NCBI GenBank assembly: GCA_017428485.1
Contig: JAFRQT010000001.1
Coordinates: 1 to 64,000 of the forward strand
Source: Bacilli bacterium
GTDB lineage: Bacteria; Bacillota_I; Bacilli_A; RF39; UBA660
Length of the DNA: 64,000 bases
Reading direction: 5' to 3'
Shown here: piece after piece, positions 17,070-26,375 of the stretch
Layout of the letters: the number at the start of each line of letters is the position of its first letter
Position numbering within the stretch: position 1 is the stretch's first letter
Position numbers and translations under genes: made by a program
The notes under the pieces: generated by a model
Seen by the model: only the letters and a program-made list of their open reading frames with translations
Database searches by the model: none
Told to the model about the DNA's origin: nothing

Positions 17070-17287
17070 CACCTAAAAATAAAAACTTTATTACTTAAGG
17101 ATGAGTTATACCCACGGTACCACCTTAATTCATAAAGTTTTATGCATCTTTATATCTTTATCGCAGATCTGCGCTATTTCTAGAAGAGTCAAGTTCAATT
17201 ATTATTTATTTTAGTTTACACCAACCACTAAATCTCTTTAATAAAATCATAATTTACTACTACTATTCATCACGGAAATACCACTAA
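17070..17287 (-). promoter_or_regulatory. T-box riboswitch leader of the leuS operon
   Basis: The minus strand contains the diagnostic T-box GGTGGTACCGTGG (about 17124-17112), a stem I region with GTGGTTGGTGTAAAC (GNUG/AG-box-like) and a terminator that competes with it. In that terminator AAACTTTAT..TTAAGG pairs with CCTTAA..ATAAAGTTT and runs into TATTTTT just before the RBS. The likely specifier segment GAACTTGACTC contains CTT and CTC, both Leu codons, agreeing with leuS downstream. Uncharged tRNA-Leu should stabilise the antiterminator. Confidence 0.9.
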
Positions 17288-17316
17288 ATTATACTATAGT
17301 TCAGCAATATATTCAA
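17288..17316 (-). promoter_or_regulatory. Promoter of the T-box leader
   Basis: Minus strand -35 TTGAAT (17316-17311), exactly 17 bases, -10 TATAAT (17293-17288). It lies inside the last codons and stop of the upstream glycosidase gene. Confidence 0.75.
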
Positions 17317-19696
17317 GTAGCTTTAAGAACATTTTAACAAATATATTATCAAGACCTTTTTTGCTTAAATGTCTTATCTTTATACGCTTATTTTTGATTG
17401 CTTCATTACTGAACAATATATTATCAAGTTCTACTTTTAAATCAGTAGTTATTTTTAAATCACTAATGATACCTTCAATGTCTTCATTAATAACACGAAC
17501 AGCATCTATTTCTATATCTTTTCCTTTACAATGTACATATATCTTACTTGTAGTTTTTATATCATTAAATTTAACTACAAAATCAGTATCATCCGCATAA
17601 CTTTCAAATGGAACATTAATTTCATCTGCAAATACCTGTACACCCTCTGTATATTTAGTATTTCTAAATCTAATTATATAACTTCTCTTTTCAGGAATAA
17701 CACTCATGTCTCCATCTTCCATTGGTTCAATTGAAACTGAGAAGTCATTTTCTTTATAGTAATAATTAATTTCAGTAATTTGCCCATGTCCATCTCTATA
17801 TTTATCAGAAATACCATCATCTTCATATAGTTTATATGTATTACTTCTTCCTGGGAAAATTTGAATTTCTAATTTTTTAGGATTTGTTGTATCATTTAAA
17901 TTTTCATTATCCAAAACTGCCATTGGAATAATGGCTCCAGTTCTTGCATATACAGGATAGTCTTCATCTTTATAGAATGTTACATATCTACGTCCACCCG
18001 GAAATTTTTTACCAGTTTTAAAATCATACCATATACCATTAGGTAAAAATATTTGATGAACAACCCTATTCATAATTGAATCCTTAGGATCAGTTATTGG
18101 TGATACAAATAATTCACTACCAAAATAATATTCATTCTTATATAGTTTTTCATCATATATTTCTGGATATTTATAATATAATGGTTGAACTATTGGTGAA
18201 CCAACGTGTGAATATTTATATGCTTCGCTATATAAATATGGTATTAATCTATGTCTTAATCTTAAATAATCATGAACGACCTTAAATGTTTCAGCATTCC
18301 ATTTCCATGGCTCTCTTTTATAATATTTTCCAAATGAACTAGAAAGTCTTAATATTGGACTATATGCTCCGAGTTGAACCCATCTCATATATAGTTCGCC
18401 GTCTTCTGTTCCACCTTCAAACCCACCTATATCATGACTCCACCATGAAATACCAATATTTGATGCTGTTGCATTATAGAATGGAAGACTTCTTAAAGTT
18501 CTCCAGTTAACTTTTGTTTTTCCTGAATATAATATTCCATATTTATGAGGAGTATATCCAAAGTTACGACTCATAAGCATATTTCTTTTATCAACAAATG
18601 TTGACATATCATTATATAAGAAATAATTCATTATATAACTTCTTAATGCATTTTGTCTATTATTATCATCTACCCATAAAAAGTCTATTCCAGAACTCAA
18701 GAATGGATTAATAATTGTTTTTAAGAATGAGTCTATTAGTTTACTATCAAACACATTTAATGGTACTGGTTTATCACTTCCATACATTTTACTGAATTCA
18801 GCAAAGTGTTCTTCTTCAGTACTTATAGAACCCTCAGTTTTAATATTACATCCTAAATAAATATTATTTTTATGTAATAAGTCACTAAGATCTTTAGTTG
18901 AAGGAATTCCAACTTTATTTAATGAAAAACTTAAAGGCGATAGTTTATTTCTTGTTCTTTCATATTCACCTAGTAGTAGTACTGAAATAGGTATTTCACT
19001 TCTTCTAAATTGACCAATTATGCCTTCTATTTCGCTTTTGTTATAAGCTTCATTTTTATTCCACCAAACTCCAAGTGCATATCTTGGAAGAAGTGGTGGG
19101 AATGTTGTTAATCTAAAATAATCTCTTAAAGCTATTCCAAAATTAGTACCATATATAAATAAATATGTATCTATATTGTTATAATTAGGAGCAACTATAT
19201 TTCCATTTTGACTTAATATTGGAGTCCTAGAATCATCAAATGACACAAATCCATCAAGTGAGAATAGTCCTTTTGATAATTCAGGATCTCCTTTATCATA
19301 ATCAAAACTATAGGCGGTTCCTTTAAAATTTCTTACTTCAGGATGATTAAAATACCACATTTTATCAGTACCTAGTAAGCATACTTTTAAATATTGTTCT
19401 GGGGCAAACTTACTACCTGTAAATGGTCTATTTTTAGTATATTGAATCTCAAATATTTCATTTCTTATAATAATAACGTTTGCATCTTCTTTGAATACTA
19501 TTTTAGGAGTGGCGAATGATCTATTTTGCGCAAAAAAGGTAGGATAATCATTAAATTGTCCTTTTTCACTATATTCAAATCTAATAAGTACGTCAGAAAG
19601 CACACTTATTCTAAATTTGTCGCCTTCGAATGTATACGCGGAATCAGTTTTACTTTTAGATATATCTATTTTAAAGTTTTCTCCGAAGTCATACAT
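17294..19696 (-). CDS. Glycoside hydrolase family 31 (alpha-glucosidase-like)
   Basis: Has 800 residues, intracellular (no signal peptide). The GH31 layout is visible: N-terminal beta-sandwich with RPFTGSKFAPEQYLKV, the catalytic barrel beginning at PPLLPRYALGVWWNKNEAYN, and C-terminal beta domains. The nucleophile is probably the first Asp of FLWVDDNN (usual form WxDMNE, so the following Glu is replaced by Asn). The acid/base Asp is in WWSHDIGGFEGG. Substrate could be an alpha-glucoside or alpha-xyloside; the altered nucleophile loop makes a prediction unsafe. It lies 24 bases after the HerA-like gene, probably on the same message. Confidence 0.9.
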   Translation of the reverse strand: MYDFGENFKIDISKSKTDSAYTFEGDKFRISVLSDVLIRFEYSEKGQFNDYPTFFAQNRSFATPKIVFKEDANVIIIRNEIFEIQYTKNRPFTGSKFAPEQYLKVCLLGTDKMWYFNHPEVRNFKGTAYSFDYDKGDPELSKGLFSLDGFVSFDDSRTPILSQNGNIVAPNYNNIDTYLFIYGTNFGIALRDYFRLTTFPPLLPRYALGVWWNKNEAYNKSEIEGIIGQFRRSEIPISVLLLGEYERTRNKLSPLSFSLNKVGIPSTKDLSDLLHKNNIYLGCNIKTEGSISTEEEHFAEFSKMYGSDKPVPLNVFDSKLIDSFLKTIINPFLSSGIDFLWVDDNNRQNALRSYIMNYFLYNDMSTFVDKRNMLMSRNFGYTPHKYGILYSGKTKVNWRTLRSLPFYNATASNIGISWWSHDIGGFEGGTEDGELYMRWVQLGAYSPILRLSSSFGKYYKREPWKWNAETFKVVHDYLRLRHRLIPYLYSEAYKYSHVGSPIVQPLYYKYPEIYDEKLYKNEYYFGSELFVSPITDPKDSIMNRVVHQIFLPNGIWYDFKTGKKFPGGRRYVTFYKDEDYPVYARTGAIIPMAVLDNENLNDTTNPKKLEIQIFPGRSNTYKLYEDDGISDKYRDGHGQITEINYYYKENDFSVSIEPMEDGDMSVIPEKRSYIIRFRNTKYTEGVQVFADEINVPFESYADDTDFVVKFNDIKTTSKIYVHCKGKDIEIDAVRVINEDIEGIISDLKITTDLKVELDNILFSNEAIKNKRIKIRHLSKKGLDNIFVKMFLKLLEYIAEL

Positions 19697-19719
19697 AGTT
19701 TATTCTCCTTTTTATTATA

Positions 19720-21486
19720 TTATTGTTGTTGATTTAATTTTACCATCCAATTATTATATATTTCACAGTTTGAACTTGTTGGAGGAGGACTAGCCTTTTC
19801 CATCTTAACAATCATTGGTATTTTAAATATTCTACCGAATGATACACAAGTACCTGATTGTAATGTTTTTTGTTTTTCCACTACATCTTCACTCATATTT
19901 GGAACTGACTTAGCAATATATTCTAAATCAGCTGGGTGATTTATTTTAAATATTAAGAAATTTGCACATTGACTAATTACATTCTCATTTAAATCTGTTG
20001 GTCTTTGTGTAATTAAGTCAAGTAATAATCCATATTTTCTTCCTTCTTTAGCAATACGTTCAAATATATTATATCCAAGTAATGCCTTATCATCACCTTC
20101 CATAACATATCTATGTGCTTCTTCTAATATCATATGTATTGGGAATGTAGCACGGTTTTGAAGCGATCTTGTATATTTCATAAACATACGTCCAAAGAAT
20201 TTAACTATACTTCTTGCAAATCTATCATCAACATCTTCTAAATTAAAATTAACAATTTGACATTTTCTACCTTGGGCATTTGTTTCAATTTTTTTAATAT
20301 ATTCATCTATTGTTATATATCCATCTGCAGAGAAGAAATTACCATTACCACGAGTCGCTAAATCATGTAATTTAACTTTCAAACTCATCGCAGCATCATA
20401 CATACTATCATTCAATAAATATCTCTCACTATAAAGTGTAAAGTTTAATGCAACTTCTAAATCATGTAACGAATAATAAACATTTTGAGCATTAAAATTC
20501 CACTTTCTATTTTCATCTATATATTCTTTAATATAGTCAGATATTATCTTTCTTTCAGCGAATCTTCCTTCACTATCTATATCAAAACAATTTCTAAACA
20601 TACGAGTAAATCCAATACCAGGTACTTCAGTTTCTAAAGATAATTCTGGTGTATTAGTTTCACTTAATATTTCAAATATTTGATCTCTTATCTTAGATGA
20701 TGTTTGATTAGTATACATTATATTTGTAATAGCTTTTGCAAGTATATGATTTTTATAATCATGTGCTTCATCATCATCACGAGCAAACATCTTAACATAT
20801 GCAAGAGCAGTTTCTACCATCGCGATTTGTGAGAAACTTGTTGCGTCTAATAAATTTAATACATCATCAAGTTCCAATAAACAAACAGGTATATTTAGTT
20901 TTTCATAATCTTTATGCATATTAGTAGTTATTACTTTAAATGAATAGTATGGATTTATTTGATTAAGGTCTTTAAATGCATTAATATATTCACCATAAGA
21001 ATCAAATATAAACATATTAGCCTTATATGGAATAATATTTGACTGCGTAAAAACATTTTGTATTATTCTACAAATTCCATATGTTTTTCCACTACCTGTA
21101 TTACCAAATATGGCAGTGTGATTAGAAAATAATTCATCCAAACTAACATTTAATGGTACATCATTATATAAAGGACTAACTCCTAGTCTTAAGCACTTTG
21201 TTTCAGGACCAGTAAGTATTTTTAGTTCTTCATCATTAATAATTCTTACATTTGCTTCTAAACTTGGCTTTTTAATAAGGCCACCAATAAAATCATTATC
21301 AGTAAGTTCTCCTAAAAAACTCACTTTAATTGTATCTTTTTCAATAGAATCAATTTCCCCTAATATTTTTTTATCAGCATCCTCGAATACAACGTGCAAA
21401 TTAATTAAATCTTTAATAGTTGTTGTTTCTTTATTTATTGCAACAATTGCACTTGTTTTGCTAATTGTAAGAATTTTTCCTAGCAT
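19720..21486 (-). CDS. HerA-like hexameric ATPase (DUF87)
   Basis: Has 588 residues. An N-terminal HAS-barrel-like domain (about 1-115) precedes a RecA-type ATPase core with Walker A FGNTGSGKTYG near residue 130, a long helical insertion, Walker B MILEEAHRYV and the QRPTDLNENV sensor/arginine-finger region. It ends with the HerA C-terminal strap (KINHPADLEYI, PMIVKME). In archaea and some bacteria HerA works with the NurA nuclease in DNA end resection. Other HerA proteins pair with SIR2 or DUF4297 nucleases in phage defence. Neither partner is adjacent; the neighbours are a GH31 enzyme and a membrane-anchored protein. Confidence 0.86.
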   Translation of the reverse strand: MLGKILTISKTSAIVAINKETTTIKDLINLHVVFEDADKKILGEIDSIEKDTIKVSFLGELTDNDFIGGLIKKPSLEANVRIINDEELKILTGPETKCLRLGVSPLYNDVPLNVSLDELFSNHTAIFGNTGSGKTYGICRIIQNVFTQSNIIPYKANMFIFDSYGEYINAFKDLNQINPYYSFKVITTNMHKDYEKLNIPVCLLELDDVLNLLDATSFSQIAMVETALAYVKMFARDDDEAHDYKNHILAKAITNIMYTNQTSSKIRDQIFEILSETNTPELSLETEVPGIGFTRMFRNCFDIDSEGRFAERKIISDYIKEYIDENRKWNFNAQNVYYSLHDLEVALNFTLYSERYLLNDSMYDAAMSLKVKLHDLATRGNGNFFSADGYITIDEYIKKIETNAQGRKCQIVNFNLEDVDDRFARSIVKFFGRMFMKYTRSLQNRATFPIHMILEEAHRYVMEGDDKALLGYNIFERIAKEGRKYGLLLDLITQRPTDLNENVISQCANFLIFKINHPADLEYIAKSVPNMSEDVVEKQKTLQSGTCVSFGRIFKIPMIVKMEKASPPPTSSNCEIYNNWMVKLNQQQ

Positions 21487-21518
21487 ACTAAAAACACTAC
21501 CTTTCTATTCTATAGTTC

Positions 21519-21547
21519 ATTTTATCACATTTATTATTTTCACACAA
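21519..21547 (-). promoter_or_regulatory. Promoter of the herA-GH31 unit
   Basis: Minus strand -35 TTGTGT (21547-21542), 17-base spacer, -10 TAAAAT (21524-21519) with TG upstream. Confidence 0.6.
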
Positions 21548-21559
21548 TAGAAAAAGAAT

Positions 21560-21600
21560 AATAAAAAATGCAAATTATTTTAACAATTTGCATTTTATTG
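21560..21600 (-). terminator. Terminator after the surface-protein pair
   Basis: Minus strand AAATGCAAATT-GTTAAAAT-AATTTGCATTT followed by a T-run, directly after the gene ending at 21602. Confidence 0.8.
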
Positions 21601-21601
21601 A

Positions 21602-22219
21602 TTATTTTAAAACGTAATATTTATATTTTTCTTCACTCTCAGTATAATTAGCATTAAGAATAATATTATCTATATTACTTAAAATATCTTTATATTGTTC
21701 TTCGGTTGTGTTAGTAAAATCAATTTCATATCCAAAGTTATTATCTAAATCAATGTATGCTGTTATATGATCTATTAAATCTATAGAACAGAATATAACT
21801 TGATATTTATGAGAATTAATTTCTACTTCAGATCTTTTATCAATATTAAATCCATTATTGATTAAATTATATTCAATACGTTCAGTTTCTTTAGTTATAA
21901 TCTTTAAGTCATCATATAAAAGTGTAATATTTGCTTCCCAAGAATCGTCAACTTTATTCTTTAAGTTAAAGGTATACACTCTTGGGGCAAATTCAATATT
22001 ATTTGGTATTTCATATTCATAATGTTTATATTTGTATGTTGTAGTTAAATCATTTGTTGAGATAATTTGTTTTTCTATCAAATCATCACTAGTAGGTGTT
22101 TTTGTATTGGTATTATTATTGCTATTGTTATCATTATTTTTAGGCATTAATTTGATTACAATAAATGCTAATAATACACATATTAGAATTATAACAATAT
22201 ATTTAATTGCCTTTTTCAT
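21602..22219 (-). CDS. Membrane-anchored extracytoplasmic protein of unknown function
   Basis: Has 205 residues. One N-terminal membrane helix (about 5-25) is followed by an Asn/Thr-rich linker and a soluble domain with two long beta-containing stretches (YEYEIPNNIEFAPRVYTF, NSHKYQVIFCSIDLIDH). There is no lipobox Cys at the helix end, so it is an uncleaved anchor or signal peptide rather than a lipoprotein. The start is set at the ATG at 22219 behind AGAGGTGATAGT. The longer frame reaching 22264 would overlap the upstream gene and lacks a site. It directly follows the Hint-containing surface protein, suggesting they work together. Confidence 0.75.
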   Translation of the reverse strand: MKKAIKYIVIILICVLLAFIVIKLMPKNNDNNSNNNTNTKTPTSDDLIEKQIISTNDLTTTYKYKHYEYEIPNNIEFAPRVYTFNLKNKVDDSWEANITLLYDDLKIITKETERIEYNLINNGFNIDKRSEVEINSHKYQVIFCSIDLIDHITAYIDLDNNFGYEIDFTNTTEEQYKDILSNIDNIILNANYTESEEKYKYYVLK

Positions 22220-22235
22220 ACTATCACCTCTTCTA

Positions 22236-25200
22236 TTATTTAAGAATATCATTATTAGGATCAACTGCTGACATAATATTTATTACTACATTATGAACTA
22301 AAATATTGCTGTCACCCACATAGAAGTTATGATTGTTCTCCACTTCAATATTATATACAGGTTTATTATATTTTTGTTTTGATATTCCTATAATACTATG
22401 GGTAGAACCATCAGCGTATAATACCTTGTCGAATAATTTTAGTTCTTCCGCGCTTATATACATTTCTTTATTATCTCTAATTACATATACTCTATGAAGA
22501 TGTGTGATATCTAGTTTTGTCATATCATCAAACTTAAATGTATATAATGTTTCATCTAAATTCTTTAATTCTATGTGATGTTTAACTCTACTATATTCTT
22601 GTTTTCCAGTTTCTTCATTGTATGTTAGTACTAGTGTCCCATCAGTAATCTCATTTATATCTTTAGGTCCAAATATTGTCATTACTTTTGTACCTTTAGT
22701 AAAGCAGCCCCCACCGCCGCCACTGCCTAAATCAGCTGCACAATATCCTCCTGATACATGGTATCCACTCGAACAAGAAGTACAATTACTTGAACTTGAA
22801 CATGCTGTACAATGTGATGAACAACTATAACATTTTCCACTAGATTGATAGTATCCAGATTTACAAGTTCCACAATAGTTTTCGCCAGAACATGAAGTGC
22901 AATTACTAACACCACTACATATCCAGTAACAAGCACTTGCTTTTTTTGCACCTTTATTACTTGTTTTTCCGGTTGGACATTTAGTTAGACCTTGTTCACC
23001 CTCATCTTCAGTATATGTTCCCCCAGAACAATAATAACCTGCAGGACATTGTTCACATGAGTTTGAAGAATTTAGATATGTTCCGGCAACGCATCCTATT
23101 TTTTGCTTTTCTACGCATTTACCTGCAGATACTTTGTATCCACTTGCGCATTCCGTACATACTGTAGTACATTTTGTACAATGTGGTATATCTTTTGAAC
23201 AATCAACAGCTGCTAGTGTAAATGTTCTTGAAACTGTACATCCACTTATTGTATGTTTTGCTGTGACTGTTGCATTACCAGAGCTTGTATTATTATCATT
23301 CCTATCAACGTCTATTCTATCCCAATATATTTTAAATACTGAAACTAAACTTGAACTAGTACTTACTGTTATCTCACTGTCACTTGAAGGAGTATATCCA
23401 TTTGTAAATTTTGGATTGAATTCTCTCATGCAACCATCATCAGTTATTCCACAAGGGTCATCACCGAAACTAGTTCCGTCAGGAGTATCAACGGAAAGAG
23501 CGCATGAACAACGTGCATATAAAGTCTTGTTTTCTGTCATAGCGAATGCACTGGTTGTCGTATAACCGCTTACTGCAGTGCCGGTTAAGCTTCCATTTGC
23601 ATTAAGGACTTTACTTCCACCACTACTTGCTGTATACCATCCAGCAAAGTACTTTCCATTTACTGTTGTTCCTTTTGGTGCAGTAGCTGAAGTTGAATTC
23701 GTTGCTCCAGAATATAAAGCTGATGCTCCTTTTCTAGTATATAAAGGGGTTGTTCCACTTATATTACTACAATCGCCTTTATTAAATGTTATTGTTACAT
23801 TATTAATTGTGAATGCTTTAGTTCCTGTTAATGTATAGTTTCCACATTTTGCACGTCCTCCACTTACAGATGAACAACTTGCTGATGCTGTGTAACTTCC
23901 GACATTAGTTTGCGTTGTTGCTGTAACTGTCATTGTTTCTCCATTTACACCAGTTGTTGCACTAGCAGTTGGTCCTTGAGCACTTCCGGTATATACAAAT
24001 GATGTTGTACTTCCCCATGTGACCTCTACACTCTTTGGCTGAATACTACAACTAATGGTTTTAGTTCCTGTCGTTCCATCTGACCATATATATCCAGATT
24101 GTAATGTCGCAGTAACATCTTGACTTCCTGCGTCTATCTTAGTTTCACCATCAGTCCATTTGTATCCGGTTCCAGCAGTTGAAACTATTCTTTGACCAGA
24201 TCCATTATATGTTGGATTTAAACATAATGAGGTTGTTACTGCACTTATATTTGTTAACCATCTTGCATATAATGTATGGTTTGTTTCTGTTTGTACAATT
24301 GTTTCACTATCAATTAAGTTTGTAAGTGATGATTCTTTATACCATCCTGCAAAAGTACTACCACTCTTTGTTGGAGTTGGAAGCGAACCATATTTTTGAT
24401 CATATGTTACAGTTTTAGATGTTGGGCTTACACTTCCCCCATTTACTTCAAATGTTACAGTTGGTTTCTTTGCAGTCCAATGAGCTGTTACTGTTAAATT
24501 GCCTGTTACTTTCGTACTAGATGTTACTCTATTTTCACTTGCATCATACCAATAATCAAAACTATATCCTGTTTTATTTGGTGTACAAAGTTCTCCCCAA
24601 GTTGAATTATATTTTGCGGTTTTACTTGTACATCCACTACCGCCATTGTTATCATAAGTTAGCGTATAGTCAATACCTTCCCAACGGGCATAAGCATTAA
24701 GTTCACCTTTTACAATAGTATTAGCATCAACAGGTGTACCACCTTCAGCATCAGTATACCAACCAACAAAATTATATCCTGTTCTTTCAACAATTGGTAA
24801 TGTTCCAATCTTTGAATTATATATTATTTTCTTAGTTGCAGATTTTAAATCAATATTAAGATCCCAACCATTGGCATTTGTTACTATTCCTTCATTTGCA
24901 TCAACAGTAACTTCGAACTCCCTAAGTCCAACTTCAACGTTACAGATCATATCACTACTGATATTATTAACTGTTAATTTATCATTATTAAATATTCCAC
25001 CGCAATCATCACTAGCATATCTATATGTGCTAGATGGTATTATGTCAACAGTAACATTTCCACTTTCAGGAACCATTACACTACTTGGCTTAATTGTAAT
25101 TTTAGTGTCATCATAATAAAATTGTAAATTATATCTATCAATAAATTTCCATGGATCAACAAGAGTTCCTCTTCCCTCTAATTTAACTCCATTTTGCACA

Positions 25201-25604
25201 TAATTGGTTACTCTTATACCACTTGCTTCATTTTCATTTTTTTGACTAATTCCGTTATTTGAGTTGGGATCAATTACTTGTATTTTTCCCCCATCAAAAG
25301 TCATTGTAAAGAATTCTAATCCATTAAACAAATATGTGTTATTACCTCTACTTTTTGAAATTTTATATTCATCAATATTTAATAGTCCACCATTTTTAAA
25401 CCCACTTATACCACTTTGAATATTTCCTGAAAGAAATCCATAATCTTTGTTCTCAGTTACTATATATCTTTGATAATTTGGAAAATTTTTTATATAATCA
25501 TTTACAAACTTTGGAGTATTTGTAAATGTTGTGCTTGCTTTAACATTTATAAACATTAAAAAAACTATAATTATAATAAAAGACTTTAATATCTTTTTCA
25601 TATT
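22236..25604 (-). CDS. Large secreted InlB-repeat protein with a C-terminal Hint self-processing domain
   Basis: Has 1122 residues. A signal peptide (about 1-23) is followed by a unique domain and Listeria-Bacteroides (InlB B-type) repeats with the pattern GYxFxGWYxD...VTAHW (about 235-425). Then come Thr/Ser-rich bacterial Ig-like modules (about 425-720) and a Cys-rich EGF/furin-like segment with repeated CTxCxxGY (about 780-950). After a Gly run, Cys967 opens a Hint domain: CFTKGTKVMT, VLTYNEETGKQEYSRV, THLHRVYV, and NFYVGDSNILVHN at the end, with 17 residues remaining. Hint domains cleave at their first Cys, as in inteins, Hedgehog and pretoxins. No LPXTG or C-terminal membrane helix is present. 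The start at 25604 has RBS ATAGGTGATAAT. Confidence 0.85.
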   Translation of the reverse strand, partial: NMKKILKSFIIIIVFLMFINVKASTTFTNTPKFVNDYIKNFPNYQRYIVTENKDYGFLSGNIQSGISGFKNGGLLNIDEYKISKSRGNNTYLFNGLEFFTMTFDGGKIQVIDPNSNNGISQKNENEASGIRVTNYVQNGVKLEGRGTLVDPWKFIDRYNLQFYYDDTKITIKPSSVMVPESGNVTVDIIPSSTYRYASDDCGGIFNNDKLTVNNISSDMICNVEVGLREFEVTVDANEGIVTNANGWDLNIDLKSATKKIIYNSKIGTLPIVERTGYNFVGWYTDAEGGTPVDANTIVKGELNAYARWEGIDYTLTYDNNGGSGCTSKTAKYNSTWGELCTPNKTGYSFDYWYDASENRVTSSTKVTGNLTVTAHWTAKKPTVTFEVNGGSVSPTSKTVTYDQKYGSLPTPTKSGSTFAGWYKESSLTNLIDSETIVQTETNHTLYARWLTNISAVTTSLCLNPTYNGSGQRIVSTAGTGYKWTDGETKIDAGSQDVTATLQSGYIWSDGTTGTKTISCSIQPKSVEVTWGSTTSFVYTGSAQGPTASATTGVNGETMTVTATTQTNVGSYTASASCSSVSGGRAKCGNYTLTGTKAFTINNVTITFNKGDCSNISGTTPLYTRKGASALYSGATNSTSATAPKGTTVNGKYFAGWYTASSGGSKVLNANGSLTGTAVSGYTTTSAFAMTENKTLYARCSCALSVDTPDGTSFGDDPCGITDDGCMREFNPKFTNGYTPSSDSEITVSTSSSLVSVFKIYWDRIDVDRNDNNTSSGNATVTAKHTISGCTVSRTFTLAAVDCSKDIPHCTKCTTVCTECASGYKVSAGKCVEKQKIGCVAGTYLNSSNSCEQCPAGYYCSGGTYTEDEGEQGLTKCPTGKTSNKGAKKASACYWICSGVSNCTSCSGENYCGTCKSGYYQSSGKCYSCSSHCTACSSSSNCTSCSSGYHVSGGYCAADLGSGGGGGCFTKGTKVMTIFGPKDINEITDGTLVLTYNEETGKQEYSRVKHHIELKNLDETLYTFKFDDMTKLDITHLHRVYVIRDNKEMYISAEELKLFDKVLYADGSTHSIIGISKQKYNKPVYNIEVENNHNFYVGDSNILVHNVVINIMSAVDPNNDILK

Positions 25605-25642
25605 ATCACCTATCATAATTATAATTTATTATTTAATTATTT

Positions 25643-26374
25643 TCAATCTTTATTAAACTCTATTTTTTCTAAGTATAATCCATTACCCGGAGCACACATT
25701 CCGAGTAAAGTCCTATTTTGATTTTTAAATATATCATCTATATCTTCTAACTCTTTTTTTCCATTATTTATATCAATAAGCAGACCTACTATGTTTCTAA
25801 TCATATATCTTAAAAATCCACTAGATTCAAATTTTAAATACAATATATTTTTACTTATTCTATAACTTATTTTAATATCTCTAATATAATTACTATTATC
25901 ATTATCAGAAGTAAAACTTTTAAAATTATGCTCACCACTTATTTTTGCAATAAATGTGTTTAGAACATTTTTATCAATCTTTTTACAATATTGATAAACA
26001 TAATCTTTATCAATAGGATTATACATACCAATGTTAATTTTATAAATATATGTTTTCTTTTTTACATCATATCTAACATTAAAACTATCATTAACTTTTT
26101 TTATCTTTTTAATATAAATATTATCATCTACTATACTATTTAAACTCTTTATTAATTTTTTAGTATTAATTGGTTTTTCATATTCAAAAGTACAATATTG
26201 ATCAAGTGCATGAACATATCTATCTGTTCTGGATGAAGCTATAGTGTTTATACTAATATTTAATATTTTTGATAAACATCTTTCTATTTCACCCTCTACA
26301 GTCAATTCTTTTTTTTGAATTTGATACCCATAGAAATGATTACCATTATATGATAAATTAATTAAGTATTTCAT
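25643..26374 (-). CDS. truA: tRNA pseudouridine(38-40) synthase
   Basis: Makes pseudouridine at positions 38-40 of the tRNA anticodon arm. Its 243 residues are typical. The catalytic Asp is in SSRTDRYVHALDQ near residue 51 (usual form RTDxGVHA, so the loop is slightly altered). Other family blocks are FNVRYDVKKKTYIYKI, EHNFKSFTSD and SSGFLRYMIRNIVG. It follows the decayed ECF ATPase genes, matching the common Firmicute neighbourhood in which ecfA, ecfT and truA lie together, but ecfT is absent. RBS AGAGAGGT precedes the ATG. Confidence 0.95.
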   Translation of the reverse strand: MKYLINLSYNGNHFYGYQIQKKELTVEGEIERCLSKILNISINTIASSRTDRYVHALDQYCTFEYEKPINTKKLIKSLNSIVDDNIYIKKIKKVNDSFNVRYDVKKKTYIYKINIGMYNPIDKDYVYQYCKKIDKNVLNTFIAKISGEHNFKSFTSDNDNSNYIRDIKISYRISKNILYLKFESSGFLRYMIRNIVGLLIDINNGKKELEDIDDIFKNQNRTLLGMCAPGNGLYLEKIEFNKD

Positions 26375-26375
26375 A

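Noticed and set aside
22618-23838. Several plus-strand frames opposite the InlB-repeat gene
   Set aside because: They arise from the skewed codon use of the Cys/Ser/Thr-rich repeats and have no binding sites.
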